The notes beneath the pieces are model-generated. The model was given only the letters and a program-made list of their open reading frames with translations, made no database searches and was not told the DNA's origin. From CBDUQI01 sp965369325 (GTDB lineage: Bacteria; Pseudomonadota; Gammaproteobacteria; Steroidobacterales; JBCBZW01), in contig CBDUQI010000024.1 of assembly GCA_965369325.1 (NCBI GenBank), positions 1-41,981 on the forward strand: a stretch of 41,981 bases of DNA, read 5' to 3'. Made by a program: the position numbers and the translations under genes. Shown here piece after piece: positions 8,570 through 17,668 of the stretch. The number at the start of each line of letters is the position of its first letter. Positions within the stretch are counted from its first letter, which is position 1.

Positions 8570-9562
8570 ATGCGGATTTTGATCAGCATGTTTTCGATGC
8601 GCCATACATTTATTGCGGTGGTCTGTATGTTGTGCTCGCTGCCGGTGAGCGGGGCGCGCCTTGTCGGCCCGCCCTTGAGCGAGCTGAGCGGACGCTGGAA
8701 TCAGGTGATGGCCGCGACGCTGATTGCGCGCCAGGCCCCGGACCAGCTGCAGTTTCAGTGCTTGCAAGTACTGCATGGAGAACCGGCCAGGCGGATTACC
8801 CTGGCCGTGGATGCATCGGTGTTCGCGCAATTGTCGGTGGACCAAAATTATGTGGTCGCCTACACCGCCAGTATGCAGCACCCCCAGTATCGGGAGATGC
8901 GGGTACAAATCCCGGATGGCCCAAAAGTGTTGCAGATAAAAGGAGTCACACTGAGCGCTGTGTTCGCCGATCATCCGGGGCTGCGTCAGCTGGTGCTTGC
9001 CGCGCCCGACAGTCATCACACGCTGGCGACGCTGCTGGCTCTGATGGGCAGCACCGACCCTGGCACTCGCCTTCTGGCGAGTGCGGAGATTTTCGCCCGG
9101 CCGGGGCTGCATGCCTTGTTTACCGCAGCCGATGCGCGCGTGTTTCAGGCCAATGCGCAAGCCGACATTATGCGCGGCGAGGCACTGCAGATTGCCCTGC
9201 ACGCGGCCGCGCGCATCCCAGCCATTGCCGAGCAATCGTGGTTGATGGCGCTGCGGCGATCCGTCATTCGTGGTGCACCTGTGCGAATGGCGTTGGCGTC
9301 GCCACAGCCGTTGCTGGTGCGTACGGCGCTGCTGGGGCTGGCACCGCAGGCAAGTCAGCATGATGCCGTGTCGGCACGGGCATTGCTGGTGTCCAACGCG
9401 CCTGGGGTGGCAAAGGCAGCGTTGCGCGTGCTGGTAGAGATTGACCCGGCGCAGGCGCGCAATGCCGCGCAGGTGGCGTTGCGCGAGACCAACCTGCACA
9501 GTGAGATCCGGCGCGCCCTCGGAGCGTATCTAAGACGCGGCGAGTTGCCCGACGCAGGCTAG
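8570..9562 (+). CDS. Secreted protein with HEAT-like helical region, function unknown
   Basis: This 330-residue protein starts with a probable signal peptide (hydrophobic core TFIAVVCMLCSLPVSG, cleavage near residue 29). Residues 30-130 hold a beta-rich segment of unknown type. From about 140 the protein is Ala/Leu-rich and helical, with HEAT-repeat-like phrasing (LATLLALMGSTDPGTRLLAS, VRTALLGLAPQASQHD, VAKAALRVLVEIDPAQ). It is probably periplasmic. The start at 8570 is supported by a GGGG five bases before it. A long minus-strand frame across the same DNA is judged a shadow because the plus frame has the signal peptide and the repeat pattern. I do not recognise a named family. Confidence 0.7.
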   Translation: MRILISMFSMRHTFIAVVCMLCSLPVSGARLVGPPLSELSGRWNQVMAATLIARQAPDQLQFQCLQVLHGEPARRITLAVDASVFAQLSVDQNYVVAYTASMQHPQYREMRVQIPDGPKVLQIKGVTLSAVFADHPGLRQLVLAAPDSHHTLATLLALMGSTDPGTRLLASAEIFARPGLHALFTAADARVFQANAQADIMRGEALQIALHAAARIPAIAEQSWLMALRRSVIRGAPVRMALASPQPLLVRTALLGLAPQASQHDAVSARALLVSNAPGVAKAALRVLVEIDPAQARNAAQVALRETNLHSEIRRALGAYLRRGELPDAG

Positions 9563-9636
9563 TGGCGCGCTCGCCGTTGGGTACTGCTGTCTTGCGCTTA
9601 GGCGCCTCACATAGCGTGGTGACATAAGCGCTCACG

Positions 9637-9664
9637 TTGCGTTTACCGCCCATCCCTCTATAGT
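9637..9664 (+). promoter_or_regulatory. Candidate sigma-70 promoter
   Basis: TTGCGT at 9637-9642 and TATAGT at 9659-9664 are separated by 16 bases, and the following gene starts 87 bases further on. The -10 box differs from consensus at one position. The 189-base gap 9563-9751 holds no gene, so a promoter for the large secreted protein is expected here. Confidence 0.4.
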
Positions 9665-9751
9665 GAGATGTTGGGTAGCAGCCCATACTAAATACACCGG
9701 ATAACACGCTCGCAATGAACGGGCGGCGCCAGCAACTAAGGGGGATGGGGT

Positions 9752-12538
9752 ATGAATAACGTGACACACGTGTCGCTGGGGACGTCACGGGAGCGGCGCT
9801 TGCCGTCGCGACCGATTCAAAGTTTCTCGATAGCGCGCGCCGCAGCGCTGTGCTCAGCTTTAGTGTTGTGTTCGGGTGCCGCATGGGCACAAGCGGAGAC
9901 TGCGACCCCTGCGCTTGAGGCGCCGGTCACCGTGCCGTCCGTCAACTCGTCGCCGAACCCGCTCACGCCGCTTCCGACGGCTGTGCAGATGCAGTACCGC
10001 CAGGCTAACCGCTACGACTCCACCCCGCTGACAATTACCCAATTGCAGTCGCTGGGGACTACGGTCGACAAAACCGCGCCCACCTACACGGTGCCGAATC
10101 TGTTCGACCGCGGCCCGTTGCTCGACCGCTCCGAACTGGCGCAGGATCCGTTGCTTGCGCACAGCCGCTCGCAAATTCAGATGCCTTCGGTACAACTGAG
10201 CTTCCCTGGGCCCAGCAGTAACGATAATGCCTCGCTGTTTGGCTTCAGGGTGACCCCGCCCGATACCAATGGTGATGTTGGCAGTGATTTTGTTGTCGTG
10301 TACGTAAACCTCACCTGGAGTGTGTACGACAAACTGACCGGTCAGCGGGTGGCTGGGCCGTTCGCCGGGAATACCTTCTGGAACGGTTTTGGCGGCCCCT
10401 GCCAGAGCCAGAACGCCGGCGACCCAGTGGTTATCTATGATCATCTGGCCGAGCGCTGGGTGTTCACCCAATTTATCGGCCTGAACTCAGTGGACGAAGG
10501 CATTCAGTGCTTTGCCGTTAGCCAGAGCAGCGATCCGACCGGGCCCTATCATCGCTACGAATTCACTGTGAGCCCGGACGAGTTTAACGATTATCCTAAA
10601 ATGGGACTGTGGAGCGATGGCGCTGGACAGAGCGCCTATCATTACACTGGCCGCCAGTTTGCATTTCCGTCACTGAATTTTGTTGGCATTGATGCGGGCG
10701 CATTCGAGCGCGATGCAATGCTGGCCGGTCAATCGGCAGGTTTCGTGCGCTTTCGCATCACCAGTACCGGCAATTCAGACGGCATCATGCCGCCACATCT
10801 GGATGGTGGTCCGGCGGCACCCGCTGGCACTTGCGGCCTGTATACCGTGGCCGACGCACCGTCCACTTATCGGTTCTGGGAGTTTTGCGTTAACTGGGTG
10901 AACATCAACAACACCACGTTTGTGCTCTCGGACACTGTCAGCGTGCCCAGCTTTGACAACAGCGTGGGTGGTATCCCCCAGCCAAGCGGTGACGATCTGT
11001 CCAGTCTGTCGGGTTTTACCGCCTACCGGTTCGCCCACCGTGTACTGGCGCAAGGGCATCAGGGTGTTATCACCCACACCGTGGATGTGGGCGGCGATCG
11101 GGCCGGCATCCGCTGGGCGATCGTCGACCTGGATAATTACACCAATGTCAGCTTGATCGACACCGGCACGTTTGGCCCGGGCGATGGCCGCGAGCGCTGG
11201 ATGTCTTCGGGCACCCTGGATTTGCTTGGCAACTTCGGCATGGGCTACACGCGCGGCAACGCGTTAACGTCCCCCTCGGCATACGTCACCGGGCGCGAGG
11301 TGGGCGATCCGCCCGGCACGCTGCAGGATGAAACTGTTTGTGTGGACGGCACCGGCAGCAAAACGGGCGACCCCGATGGCCGCTGGGGCGATTACTCCAC
11401 CACCAGTATTGATCCGGTGGATCAGTGTACCTTTTGGACTGTGCAAACCTATGTGGAGACCACAGGCGGCCTGCAGTGGAATACGCGCGTGTGCAGCTTT
11501 AACTTTCCAGGCTGCGAGAACGGCAACGTGGACAGCGATGGCGACGGGCTCAGCGATAATCAGGAAGACGAACTGGGCACCGACCCGAACGACGAGGACA
11601 GCGATGATGACGGGCTCACCGACGGCCAGGAAGTGGATCTGGGCACCGACCCTCTGAACCCGGATTCGGATTTTGACGGGGTACCGGATGGTGACGACGT
11701 CGATCCGCTGGACCCGTTGAGCGACAGCGATATGGACGGTCTGGCCGATCAGCTGGAAAGTCTCATCGGCAGCGATCCGCTGGATCCGGATAGCGATGAT
11801 GATGGTGTGCAGGACGGCGATGACATCGATCCACTGGACCCGCAGAGCGACACGGATATGGACGGGCTGAGCGATATTGATGAGCAGGCCGCCGGCACCA
11901 ATCCGCTGAACCCGGATTCAGACTTTGACGGGGTGCTGGATGGTGATGACGTGGGCCCGCTGGACCAGCTGAGCGACAGCGACGCCGACGGGCTGTTTGA
12001 TCTGATCGAAATGATCGTCGGCACCGACCCGCTCGACCCGGACTCGGATGATGACGGCGTGCAGGACGGCGATGACATCGATCCGCTGGACCCCGACAGC
12101 GATTCTGACAGCGATGGCTTGAGCGATATCGATGAGACTGCAGGCGGCACCAATCCACTGCTTGCCGACAGCGATTCGGATGGCCTGGAAGATGGCGCGG
12201 AACTCGGCCTGGGCACTAACCCGTTGGACCCGGACGGCGACAGCGATGGTGCGCTGGACGGTGCGGACAACTGCGTATTTGTGGCCAACGATCAAACCGA
12301 CAGTGATGCAGACGGGCTGGGCAATTTATGCGATGGCGATTTCGACAACGATTGCCTGGTGAATTTTTCCGATCTCGAGATCATGAAGAGCGGCTTCTTT
12401 GCGATGGGTGTGACGCAGACGGATATGGATGCGGATGGCACCACCAACTTCAGCGATCTCGCTCTGCTCAAAGCACTGTTCTTTGCCGACTATCAGAGTG
12501 CTAATCCCAGTGGTGTCAGCAACATCTGCGCGAATTAG
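9752..12538 (+). CDS. Large secreted protein with TSP3-like repeats and dockerin-like tail
   Basis: This 928-residue protein has a long signal peptide ending near residue 47 (ALCSALVLCSGAAWA). Residues about 50-590 form a globular region of unknown fold with the pattern VTPPDTNGDVGSDFVVVYVN near the front. From about residue 593 there are Asp-rich calcium-binding repeats of the thrombospondin type-3 kind (DSDGDGLSD, DSDDDGVQDGDD). A 42-residue super-repeat is kept in exact register. The tail from about 861 has two EF-hand-like loops of dockerin type (DFDNDCLVNFSDLEIMKSGF and DMDADGTTNFSDLALLKALF). A strong ribosome site AGGGGG precedes ATG 9752. It is probably an exported, calcium-stabilised surface or extracellular protein. 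No catalytic domain was recognised. Confidence 0.88.
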   Translation: MNNVTHVSLGTSRERRLPSRPIQSFSIARAAALCSALVLCSGAAWAQAETATPALEAPVTVPSVNSSPNPLTPLPTAVQMQYRQANRYDSTPLTITQLQSLGTTVDKTAPTYTVPNLFDRGPLLDRSELAQDPLLAHSRSQIQMPSVQLSFPGPSSNDNASLFGFRVTPPDTNGDVGSDFVVVYVNLTWSVYDKLTGQRVAGPFAGNTFWNGFGGPCQSQNAGDPVVIYDHLAERWVFTQFIGLNSVDEGIQCFAVSQSSDPTGPYHRYEFTVSPDEFNDYPKMGLWSDGAGQSAYHYTGRQFAFPSLNFVGIDAGAFERDAMLAGQSAGFVRFRITSTGNSDGIMPPHLDGGPAAPAGTCGLYTVADAPSTYRFWEFCVNWVNINNTTFVLSDTVSVPSFDNSVGGIPQPSGDDLSSLSGFTAYRFAHRVLAQGHQGVITHTVDVGGDRAGIRWAIVDLDNYTNVSLIDTGTFGPGDGRERWMSSGTLDLLGNFGMGYTRGNALTSPSAYVTGREVGDPPGTLQDETVCVDGTGSKTGDPDGRWGDYSTTSIDPVDQCTFWTVQTYVETTGGLQWNTRVCSFNFPGCENGNVDSDGDGLSDNQEDELGTDPNDEDSDDDGLTDGQEVDLGTDPLNPDSDFDGVPDGDDVDPLDPLSDSDMDGLADQLESLIGSDPLDPDSDDDGVQDGDDIDPLDPQSDTDMDGLSDIDEQAAGTNPLNPDSDFDGVLDGDDVGPLDQLSDSDADGLFDLIEMIVGTDPLDPDSDDDGVQDGDDIDPLDPDSDSDSDGLSDIDETAGGTNPLLADSDSDGLEDGAELGLGTNPLDPDGDSDGALDGADNCVFVANDQTDSDADGLGNLCDGDFDNDCLVNFSDLEIMKSGFFAMGVTQTDMDADGTTNFSDLALLKALFFADYQSANPSGVSNICAN
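11720..12223 (+). repeat. 126-bp tandem coding super-repeat
   Basis: Units begin at 11720, 11846, 11972 and 12098, each 126 bases apart and each starting with a Ser-Asp pair. They encode S-D-x-D-x-D-G-L, then G-(T/S)-(D/N)-P-L, then D-S-D-x-D-G-V and G-D-D. The fourth unit diverges in its second half. The period matches two TSP3-like calcium-binding repeats per unit and points to growth by internal duplication. Confidence 0.85.
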
Positions 12539-12893
12539 CCGACGACGCCCGCCGCGCGCTTTAGGTTAGACATCTGAATAGGATATTTCCCCGATTAGGC
12601 CCGGGGAAGATCCTCAAGCGCCGACAGGTAGCGCCGACATCTGGCCACCATATTATGCTGCGCTGCAGAACTCGCGCGATATTGCATAAGCTGGAACTGA
12701 ACACCCCATTTCCGGTATCCTACGTCCCGCAACGCGCCCTCCCCAAGGCGCATAAAACAAAAACAAGCGGGCCTGTCCGCGAATCGAGAAGAACGGTTTA
12801 ACGCAGGCTGAACGGTGTTCAAGATGATCGGTTGAGGTGAGGCCATGTAGGCCCACTGCGATTTGCGATGAACACACCAGAGCAGGAGGCATC
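12539..12893. other. Gene-poor gap with a short hairpin
   Basis: No convincing gene is seen in these 355 bases. A 7-bp stem (TTCCCCG at 12587-12593 with CGGGGAA at 12602-12608, 8-base loop) follows the upstream stop codon by about 50 bases and could act in termination or RNA stability, although no T-run follows it. The right end carries the ribosome-binding site of the next gene (AGGAGG at 12884-12889). Confidence 0.5.
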
Positions 12894-14033
12894 GTGCGCA
12901 CGAGTAAGAATAATGAACGTATTGCGAAGCAATTCTCTTCCACTGCCGGTAGTGCTTGGCGCCGGACACTAAATCTATTGTTGATTGTGGGTGGTCTCGC
13001 GTTGGTGCCGATGTCAACCGGCGCAGCCGGCGCTACCGATGCCATCTCGCCCACGGGCACTGCACCGTCGGGTGAGCAACTCGCGTTGCGTTTGACCACT
13101 GATTTGACAGCTGATTTGACCGACGGGGCCAGCCCTGCCGGGACCAGCATAGGACACCGCACATCGGTGCTGCATCCCTTCGCCGCCCTGACCGTGCGCC
13201 CGGCTTCGCTCATCCTGCCCGCGAACGGCGCAAATGTGCTGCCCGCAGGGACGCTGCCAACCATGCCGCGCTGGCTGGCGGCGCTGCTGTTGAGCCTGTG
13301 CGGCTTCGCACTGGGGGTAATCGTGGTGTGGCGGCTGAACCGGCACGTGATTCGCCAGATTCGCTTGTCTTCCGCGATGGAAGTGAAGGGGCGGCGTCGC
13401 GACTACGAGTTTGTGCTGGAGAAAATCGAAGACAAACTGCAGTTGCGCGAGGCGCAGGTCAAAGCGCTGAATGCGCAGGCACGTGATTATGCTGCCCGCG
13501 AACAAACCTGGGACGAAGAAGCGCAGGCATCGCGCCAGGGGCAAAAGCAAATCTCGACGTTGCGTGCGGAGTTGGCTGATTACGTGCGCGAGCTGAACGC
13601 AAGCCGCACCATGCAAAGCCGGTTGCAGTGCGAAGTGCGCGATTTGCAGGGGCAACTCAAGCCGGCCGACGCCCAACTGGAGCGGCACAAGAAACTGATT
13701 CGCCAGCTTAGCGCCGATTTGGACGAGGCGGACATGACCGTATTCAATCTGCGCGAGCAGGTGGCGTATCTGCAATCGCACAGCGAGCCGGCGACGCAGT
13801 CTAGCCCAACAGCCGAGCAAGCGCCGGTATGCGCTGTCAGTCGCATTGCGCATCTGGTCGATTTCGGCCGGGCTGAGGCGGCCTCGCTGGCGCGCGGTAC
13901 GGTGCCGGAGACACTGGGTATCGCCGACCCTGGCGTATCTGACTCGCAACTGATCGCCGAAAGCCACGAGGACGAGGGCGCGGATCCGGTGCGCGAGCCC
14001 GACCAACCGATCGACCCTGGCGCACACCTGTAA
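12894..14033 (+). CDS. Membrane-anchored coiled-coil protein, function unknown
   Basis: The GTG at 12894 is chosen because AGGAGG ends four bases before it; an in-frame GTG at 12837 has no such site. The product has 379 residues. A hydrophobic N-terminal segment (LNLLLIVGGLALVPMSTGAA) is a signal peptide or first membrane span. Residues about 45-120 are a low-complexity Thr/Ala/Pro-rich linker, and a clear transmembrane helix follows near 127-148 (LAALLLSLCGFALGVIVVW). About residues 165-295 are charged, heptad-rich and coiled-coil-like (EKIEDKLQLREAQVKALNAQ). If the first segment is a cleaved signal, the linker faces the periplasm and the coiled coil faces the cytoplasm. No enzyme motif is visible. 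Confidence 0.72.
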   Translation: MRTSKNNERIAKQFSSTAGSAWRRTLNLLLIVGGLALVPMSTGAAGATDAISPTGTAPSGEQLALRLTTDLTADLTDGASPAGTSIGHRTSVLHPFAALTVRPASLILPANGANVLPAGTLPTMPRWLAALLLSLCGFALGVIVVWRLNRHVIRQIRLSSAMEVKGRRRDYEFVLEKIEDKLQLREAQVKALNAQARDYAAREQTWDEEAQASRQGQKQISTLRAELADYVRELNASRTMQSRLQCEVRDLQGQLKPADAQLERHKKLIRQLSADLDEADMTVFNLREQVAYLQSHSEPATQSSPTAEQAPVCAVSRIAHLVDFGRAEAASLARGTVPETLGIADPGVSDSQLIAESHEDEGADPVREPDQPIDPGAHL

Positions 14034-14197
14034 GGGCAATCCCGCCTGAGCGCCCGCTGCCGGCACAGCTACAGTCCTGTGACCGGGCTGCGCGTTTGCT
14101 GCAACGCGCCTACCCACCTGGGAGCTAGCCGGGTATGTTGGGCGCGGCAGGTGTAGGGCCTGCCCGCAGAACACACCGCGTTTCGGGGGGTAACATA

Positions 14198-15928
14198 GTG
14201 ACAGAATTCAAATGGGCTGGGTGCGCCTGGCTTGCACTGGCGAGCGCTGCTTTCACCTCGCCTGCTCATGCAGCCGATCCTATTCAATGTATCGACGAGG
14301 ATGCGTTTCAGGCACCTGCTCAGGCGCCCGCGCCGGTGCTCGCTCCGGCGGGGACGGCTCGCGCCGTGTACGAGGGCGCGACACCACCGGGGCTGGATCC
14401 AGCGCGTCCAGTATTGGTGTTTGCACACGGCCTGCACGGTTCCGCTGACGGTTGGTTTGGCGATACCCAGTACTACGGCCGCAACGATATGTACGACACC
14501 GCATATGCCAACGGCTACAAGACGTTTTTCGTCGACATGGATGTGCCGGGTGGTGAGGCCTTCACGTCCATCGATAACGGCCTGCTATTGCGCGATCAGA
14601 TTGCTTGGATCACCGGCTATTGGGGTGTGAGTTCGGTCAATGTTGTTGCGCACAGTAAGGGCGGGCCGGATGCGAACGTCGCAGCGATCTTCGGCGCACC
14701 GATCGACAGCATTGTGAGTTTGAGCGGGGCCAACTACGGCTCGCCATTGGCGGATCTGGCCCAGACCTCATGGCTGGTCTGGCTGGCGGACTTGCTCGGA
14801 TTTAATGACGCGGGCACCAAGTTTATGCAGACAGGTTGTATGAACCTGGTGCGTAACTACCTGGACAGCAAGCCGCGTAACAACACGCTGTCGTTCTATA
14901 CCACCGCAGGCACCGGCTGGGGGCCGCTGTTGAGCGCGCTGGAGTTTGGTGGGCTGTATCTGTATGCCGCCTGCCCGGGTTCGGGCGATAACGACGGCGT
15001 CGTGTGCGTGGATCATGCCAAACACCCGCTGGCGCGCGATGCCAGTGGTAACACCGATGGCCAGCACCGCGTCGTGTGGGACTTGAACGGTCCGGATTAC
15101 GAGGTAGACCACGACAAGATTCGCCGCGGCCACGGCTTTTTCGACTTCTTCTGGTTTTGGGAGCCGGATGACTGCTATGTGCCGGTGTTCGATGCGATCG
15201 AGCCATACATTGGTCAGTTTAATGCGGCCCGCGCTACCGAGGGGATGAGCGCATCGCCGCGAGCAGCCCCGGGGGGTAGTGCGACGCGTACCCACTTGGC
15301 GAATTCGCTGATTCGCGGGGGCGCGCTTCAGGCGAGCCGCAATACGATTGTCTTTCCGGTGGAGGAGCGGGTCAGCCGTTTGACGCTGCGTCTGATGTTG
15401 GACAGTGATGCCAGCCATGTGAGTCTGCGCTCACCGGACGGTGCGCTCGTGCAGCATCTGCCGGTGGCCCGGCCGAGCGGCGAGCACATCATGCGCGGGA
15501 GCTACATCACCGGCATCGATCTGAGCGATGTGCCCGCCGGGCAATGGGAACTGGTGGTGCATGCGCGTGGCGCAGGTGCCTATGCCTTGCTGGCACACTT
15601 TGAAAGTGCCACAGCGCTGGAGCTGGTGACCGATGGCGGCGTACCGGGGCAACGGTTGAACTGGCATTTGTCCGGAAATGTGGATGAGGTGAACACCCAT
15701 GTCCTGCCACGACGGATTTCTACCAGCGCCGCCAGCCGCGATCTGAGCGCTGTGTCCATCGACGGATTGGGGCGCAATGGCGTCTCCTTACCTGGCGACG
15801 GTGTCTACAACTTGGCGCTGACCCTGCGTGGGCAATCAGCCGGCGGTTATCCGTTTGAGCGCAGTGTGGTACTAAGCCATGCTAACCAGACCGCCGCCGC
15901 ACCCGGTCTGCCGGCGGCCTGCCAGTAA
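14198..15928 (+). CDS. Secreted lipase-like alpha/beta hydrolase
   Basis: From GTG 14198 (GGGGGG at 14185-14190 as ribosome site) the product has 576 residues and begins with a signal peptide ending SPAHA-AD. An ATG at 14135 in the same frame would bury that signal. The hydrolase core has the oxyanion-region phrase VLVFAHGLHGSADGW and the nucleophile elbow VVAHSKGGPD with Ser153. A candidate catalytic acid and His lie in the segment around DNDGVVCVDHAKHPLA and DHDKIRRGHG. From about residue 385 a second, beta-rich domain follows, ending with a segment (DLSAVSIDGLGRNGVSLPGD) like those of extracellular proteins with VWA or bacterial Ig-like tails. It probably hydrolyses lipids or polyesters outside the cell. 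The substrate is unknown. Confidence 0.82.
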   Translation: MTEFKWAGCAWLALASAAFTSPAHAADPIQCIDEDAFQAPAQAPAPVLAPAGTARAVYEGATPPGLDPARPVLVFAHGLHGSADGWFGDTQYYGRNDMYDTAYANGYKTFFVDMDVPGGEAFTSIDNGLLLRDQIAWITGYWGVSSVNVVAHSKGGPDANVAAIFGAPIDSIVSLSGANYGSPLADLAQTSWLVWLADLLGFNDAGTKFMQTGCMNLVRNYLDSKPRNNTLSFYTTAGTGWGPLLSALEFGGLYLYAACPGSGDNDGVVCVDHAKHPLARDASGNTDGQHRVVWDLNGPDYEVDHDKIRRGHGFFDFFWFWEPDDCYVPVFDAIEPYIGQFNAARATEGMSASPRAAPGGSATRTHLANSLIRGGALQASRNTIVFPVEERVSRLTLRLMLDSDASHVSLRSPDGALVQHLPVARPSGEHIMRGSYITGIDLSDVPAGQWELVVHARGAGAYALLAHFESATALELVTDGGVPGQRLNWHLSGNVDEVNTHVLPRRISTSAASRDLSAVSIDGLGRNGVSLPGDGVYNLALTLRGQSAGGYPFERSVVLSHANQTAAAPGLPAACQ

Positions 15929-15934
15929 TCGACC

Positions 15935-15970
15935 GATCATGCGCCGGTCCGGCGGGTCCGGCGCATGATC
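15935..15970. repeat. Perfect 13-bp inverted repeat between convergent genes
   Basis: GATCATGCGCCGG at 15935-15947 is the exact reverse complement of 15958-15970, with a 10-base loop between them. It overlaps the last codons and stop of potI and lies just after the stop of the convergent lipase gene. It would form a very stable hairpin in either transcript. No T-run follows on either side, so it is a candidate bidirectional terminator or stabiliser rather than a classical intrinsic terminator. Confidence 0.75.
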
Positions 15971-16746
15971 AACGCTGAGGCGAGCACGCCTAGCACTACC
16001 AACGCGATGATGATGCTGGCCAAGGCATTGATATCGGGTTTTACGCCAAGCTTGACCTTGGAGAAGATCACCATGGGCAGGGTGCTGGCGCCTGGGCCAG
16101 AGGCGAAACTGGCGATCACCAGATCATCCATCGAGAGGGTAAACGCCAGCAACCAACCCGCGAGCATCGCAGGTGCCAGCAGCGGCAGCGTGATATCCCA
16201 CATCACCCGCAGCGGCCGCCCGCCCAGATCCATCGCCGCCTCTTCCAGCGAGTTATCCATATTGGCCAGCCTTGATTGGACGATGACGGCCACGTAAGCC
16301 ACCGAGAAGGTGATGTGGGCAATCGTAATGGTGGCCGGCCCGCGCCCGCCCGGCCAGCCGAAGGTGCTTTGCAGCGTCACGAACAGTAGCAGCAACGACA
16401 GTCCGGTAATCACCTCCGGCATCACCAGTGGCGCGCTCAGCATGGCCGCCAGCCCCAAGCGCCCGCGGAACGCGCCAAAGCGCGCCATGGCAATACCGGC
16501 CAGCGTACCGAGCAACGTCGCCACCGTGGCGGAGGTGGCGGCGATGCGCAGACTTAACGCGGCGGCGTTAAGCACCGCTTCGTTATGCAGCAACTCGCCG
16601 TACCAGCGGGTGGAAAACCCGGTCCACACGGAGGCGATGGGCGACTCGTTGAACGAAAAAGCGATCACCAGCAGAATCGGGATGTACAAAAACGCATAAC
16701 CGAACGCGAGCATGCTAAGCAAAAAAACGGAGGGGCCCTGCTTCAT
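15937..16746 (-). CDS. potI: Polyamine-type ABC transporter permease, PotI-like
   Basis: This 269-residue inner-membrane protein has six predicted helices, the first being VFLLSMLAFGYAFLYIPILL. The cytoplasmic EAA loop that docks on the ATPase is seen as EEAAMDLGGRPLRVMWDITL. The start lies one base after the potH stop, so the two permeases are surely co-translated. With PotH it should form the channel that moves a PotF-delivered polyamine or related amine into the cell. The family could also transport other cationic or quaternary amines, so the name refers to the type and not a proven substrate. The stop codon sits inside a strong inverted repeat. Confidence 0.9.
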   Translation of the reverse strand: MKQGPSVFLLSMLAFGYAFLYIPILLVIAFSFNESPIASVWTGFSTRWYGELLHNEAVLNAAALSLRIAATSATVATLLGTLAGIAMARFGAFRGRLGLAAMLSAPLVMPEVITGLSLLLLFVTLQSTFGWPGGRGPATITIAHITFSVAYVAVIVQSRLANMDNSLEEAAMDLGGRPLRVMWDITLPLLAPAMLAGWLLAFTLSMDDLVIASFASGPGASTLPMVIFSKVKLGVKPDINALASIIIALVVLGVLASALIMRRTRRTGA

Positions 16747-16747
16747 C

Positions 16748-17668
16748 TCATGGCACCTGTGCGGCGGCGTTCTGGCGTTGCAGCGTGATCATCGGGACGA
16801 GCAAAATGCCCAGCAGCACCACGGCCACGGCTGCCGCCACCGGCCAGTCACGATTGACGAAAAAGTCATCGTACAGAATGCGCCCGATCATCAGGCTGTC
16901 GGGCCCGCCCAGCAGTGCCGGGATGACGTACTCACCCATTGCTGGGATAAACACCAGCAGACAACCGGCGATAATCCCGGGCCGCGCCAATGGCAGCGTG
17001 ATGTCCACGAAAGCCTGTGCGCGGTGCGCGCCCAGATCGGCGGCCGCCTCATTCAGTCGAGGGTCGAGCCGTTCCAGCGTGGCGTACAGGGGTAGGATCA
17101 TAAACGGCAGATACGAGTAGACCATGCCAATGTACATCGCCAGATCGGTGTACATGATGCGCAGGGGTTGCTCGATCACCCCGCTCCACAACAGCAGCCC
17201 GTTGAGCAGGCCCTGATTGGCCAGGATGCCCATCCAGGCGTACACCCGCAGCAGGAAGGAGATCCAGAACGGGAGAATAACCGCCAGTAACAATACACCG
17301 CGGTGATGCGCCGGTGCGCGGGCGATGGCATAGGCCATGGGAAAGCCCAGACACAGGCATAGGGCGGTGGCAATGGCCGCCACTTTGATTGAATTGAGGT
17401 AGGTCAGCCAGTACAGATTGTCCTGAAACATGAACAGGTAGTTGTCCAGCGTCAGGTGTAGTGGCAGCCCGTCCCGGTCGGGCATGAACAACGGCGTTAT
17501 CGGCGGCGCGGCGACGATCGGATCGGCGAAACTTATCTTCAACACAATGGCGAACGGCAACGCGAAAAACATCAACAGCCAGAACATCGGGAAGGCGATA
17601 ACAATCGGCTTCCAGTGCCGGTCGATGAACCCCATCAGGCGTGTGATCGCACCGGATGGCGTGTTCAT
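16748..17668 (-). CDS. potH: Polyamine-type ABC transporter permease, PotH-like
   Basis: The protein has 306 residues when started at the ATG at 17668-17666, which overlaps the potG stop as ATGA; longer in-frame extensions run into the potG gene. It has an N-terminal membrane span (IVIAFPMFWLLMFFALPFAI), a short periplasmic loop and five further helices. The ATPase-docking EAA loop reads EAAADLGAHRAQAFVDITLP. It pairs with PotI in the inner membrane. The gene order binding protein, ATPase, PotH, PotI is the same as in the E. coli potFGHI operon for putrescine. Confidence 0.9.
   Translation of the reverse strand: MNTPSGAITRLMGFIDRHWKPIVIAFPMFWLLMFFALPFAIVLKISFADPIVAAPPITPLFMPDRDGLPLHLTLDNYLFMFQDNLYWLTYLNSIKVAAIATALCLCLGFPMAYAIARAPAHHRGVLLLAVILPFWISFLLRVYAWMGILANQGLLNGLLLWSGVIEQPLRIMYTDLAMYIGMVYSYLPFMILPLYATLERLDPRLNEAAADLGAHRAQAFVDITLPLARPGIIAGCLLVFIPAMGEYVIPALLGGPDSLMIGRILYDDFFVNRDWPVAAAVAVVLLGILLVPMITLQRQNAAAQVP

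Noticed and set aside
8567..9499. 310-codon minus-strand open frame
   Set aside because: It mirrors the secreted HEAT-like gene; its composition is rich in Gln, His and Arg with no motif, as expected for a shadow of a GC-rich coding strand.
11749..12288. Minus-strand open frames rich in Ser and Pro
   Set aside because: They are the complement of the Asp-rich calcium-binding repeats and have no start or signal of their own.
14146..14164. Small inverted repeat before the lipase gene
   Set aside because: The 6-bp stem with no T-run in a GC-rich spacer is not strong enough to call as a terminator or operator.
13014..14174. 386-codon minus-strand open frame
   Set aside because: The plus strand encodes a protein with a membrane helix and regular coiled coil and has an AGGAGG site; the minus frame has neither and no known motif.
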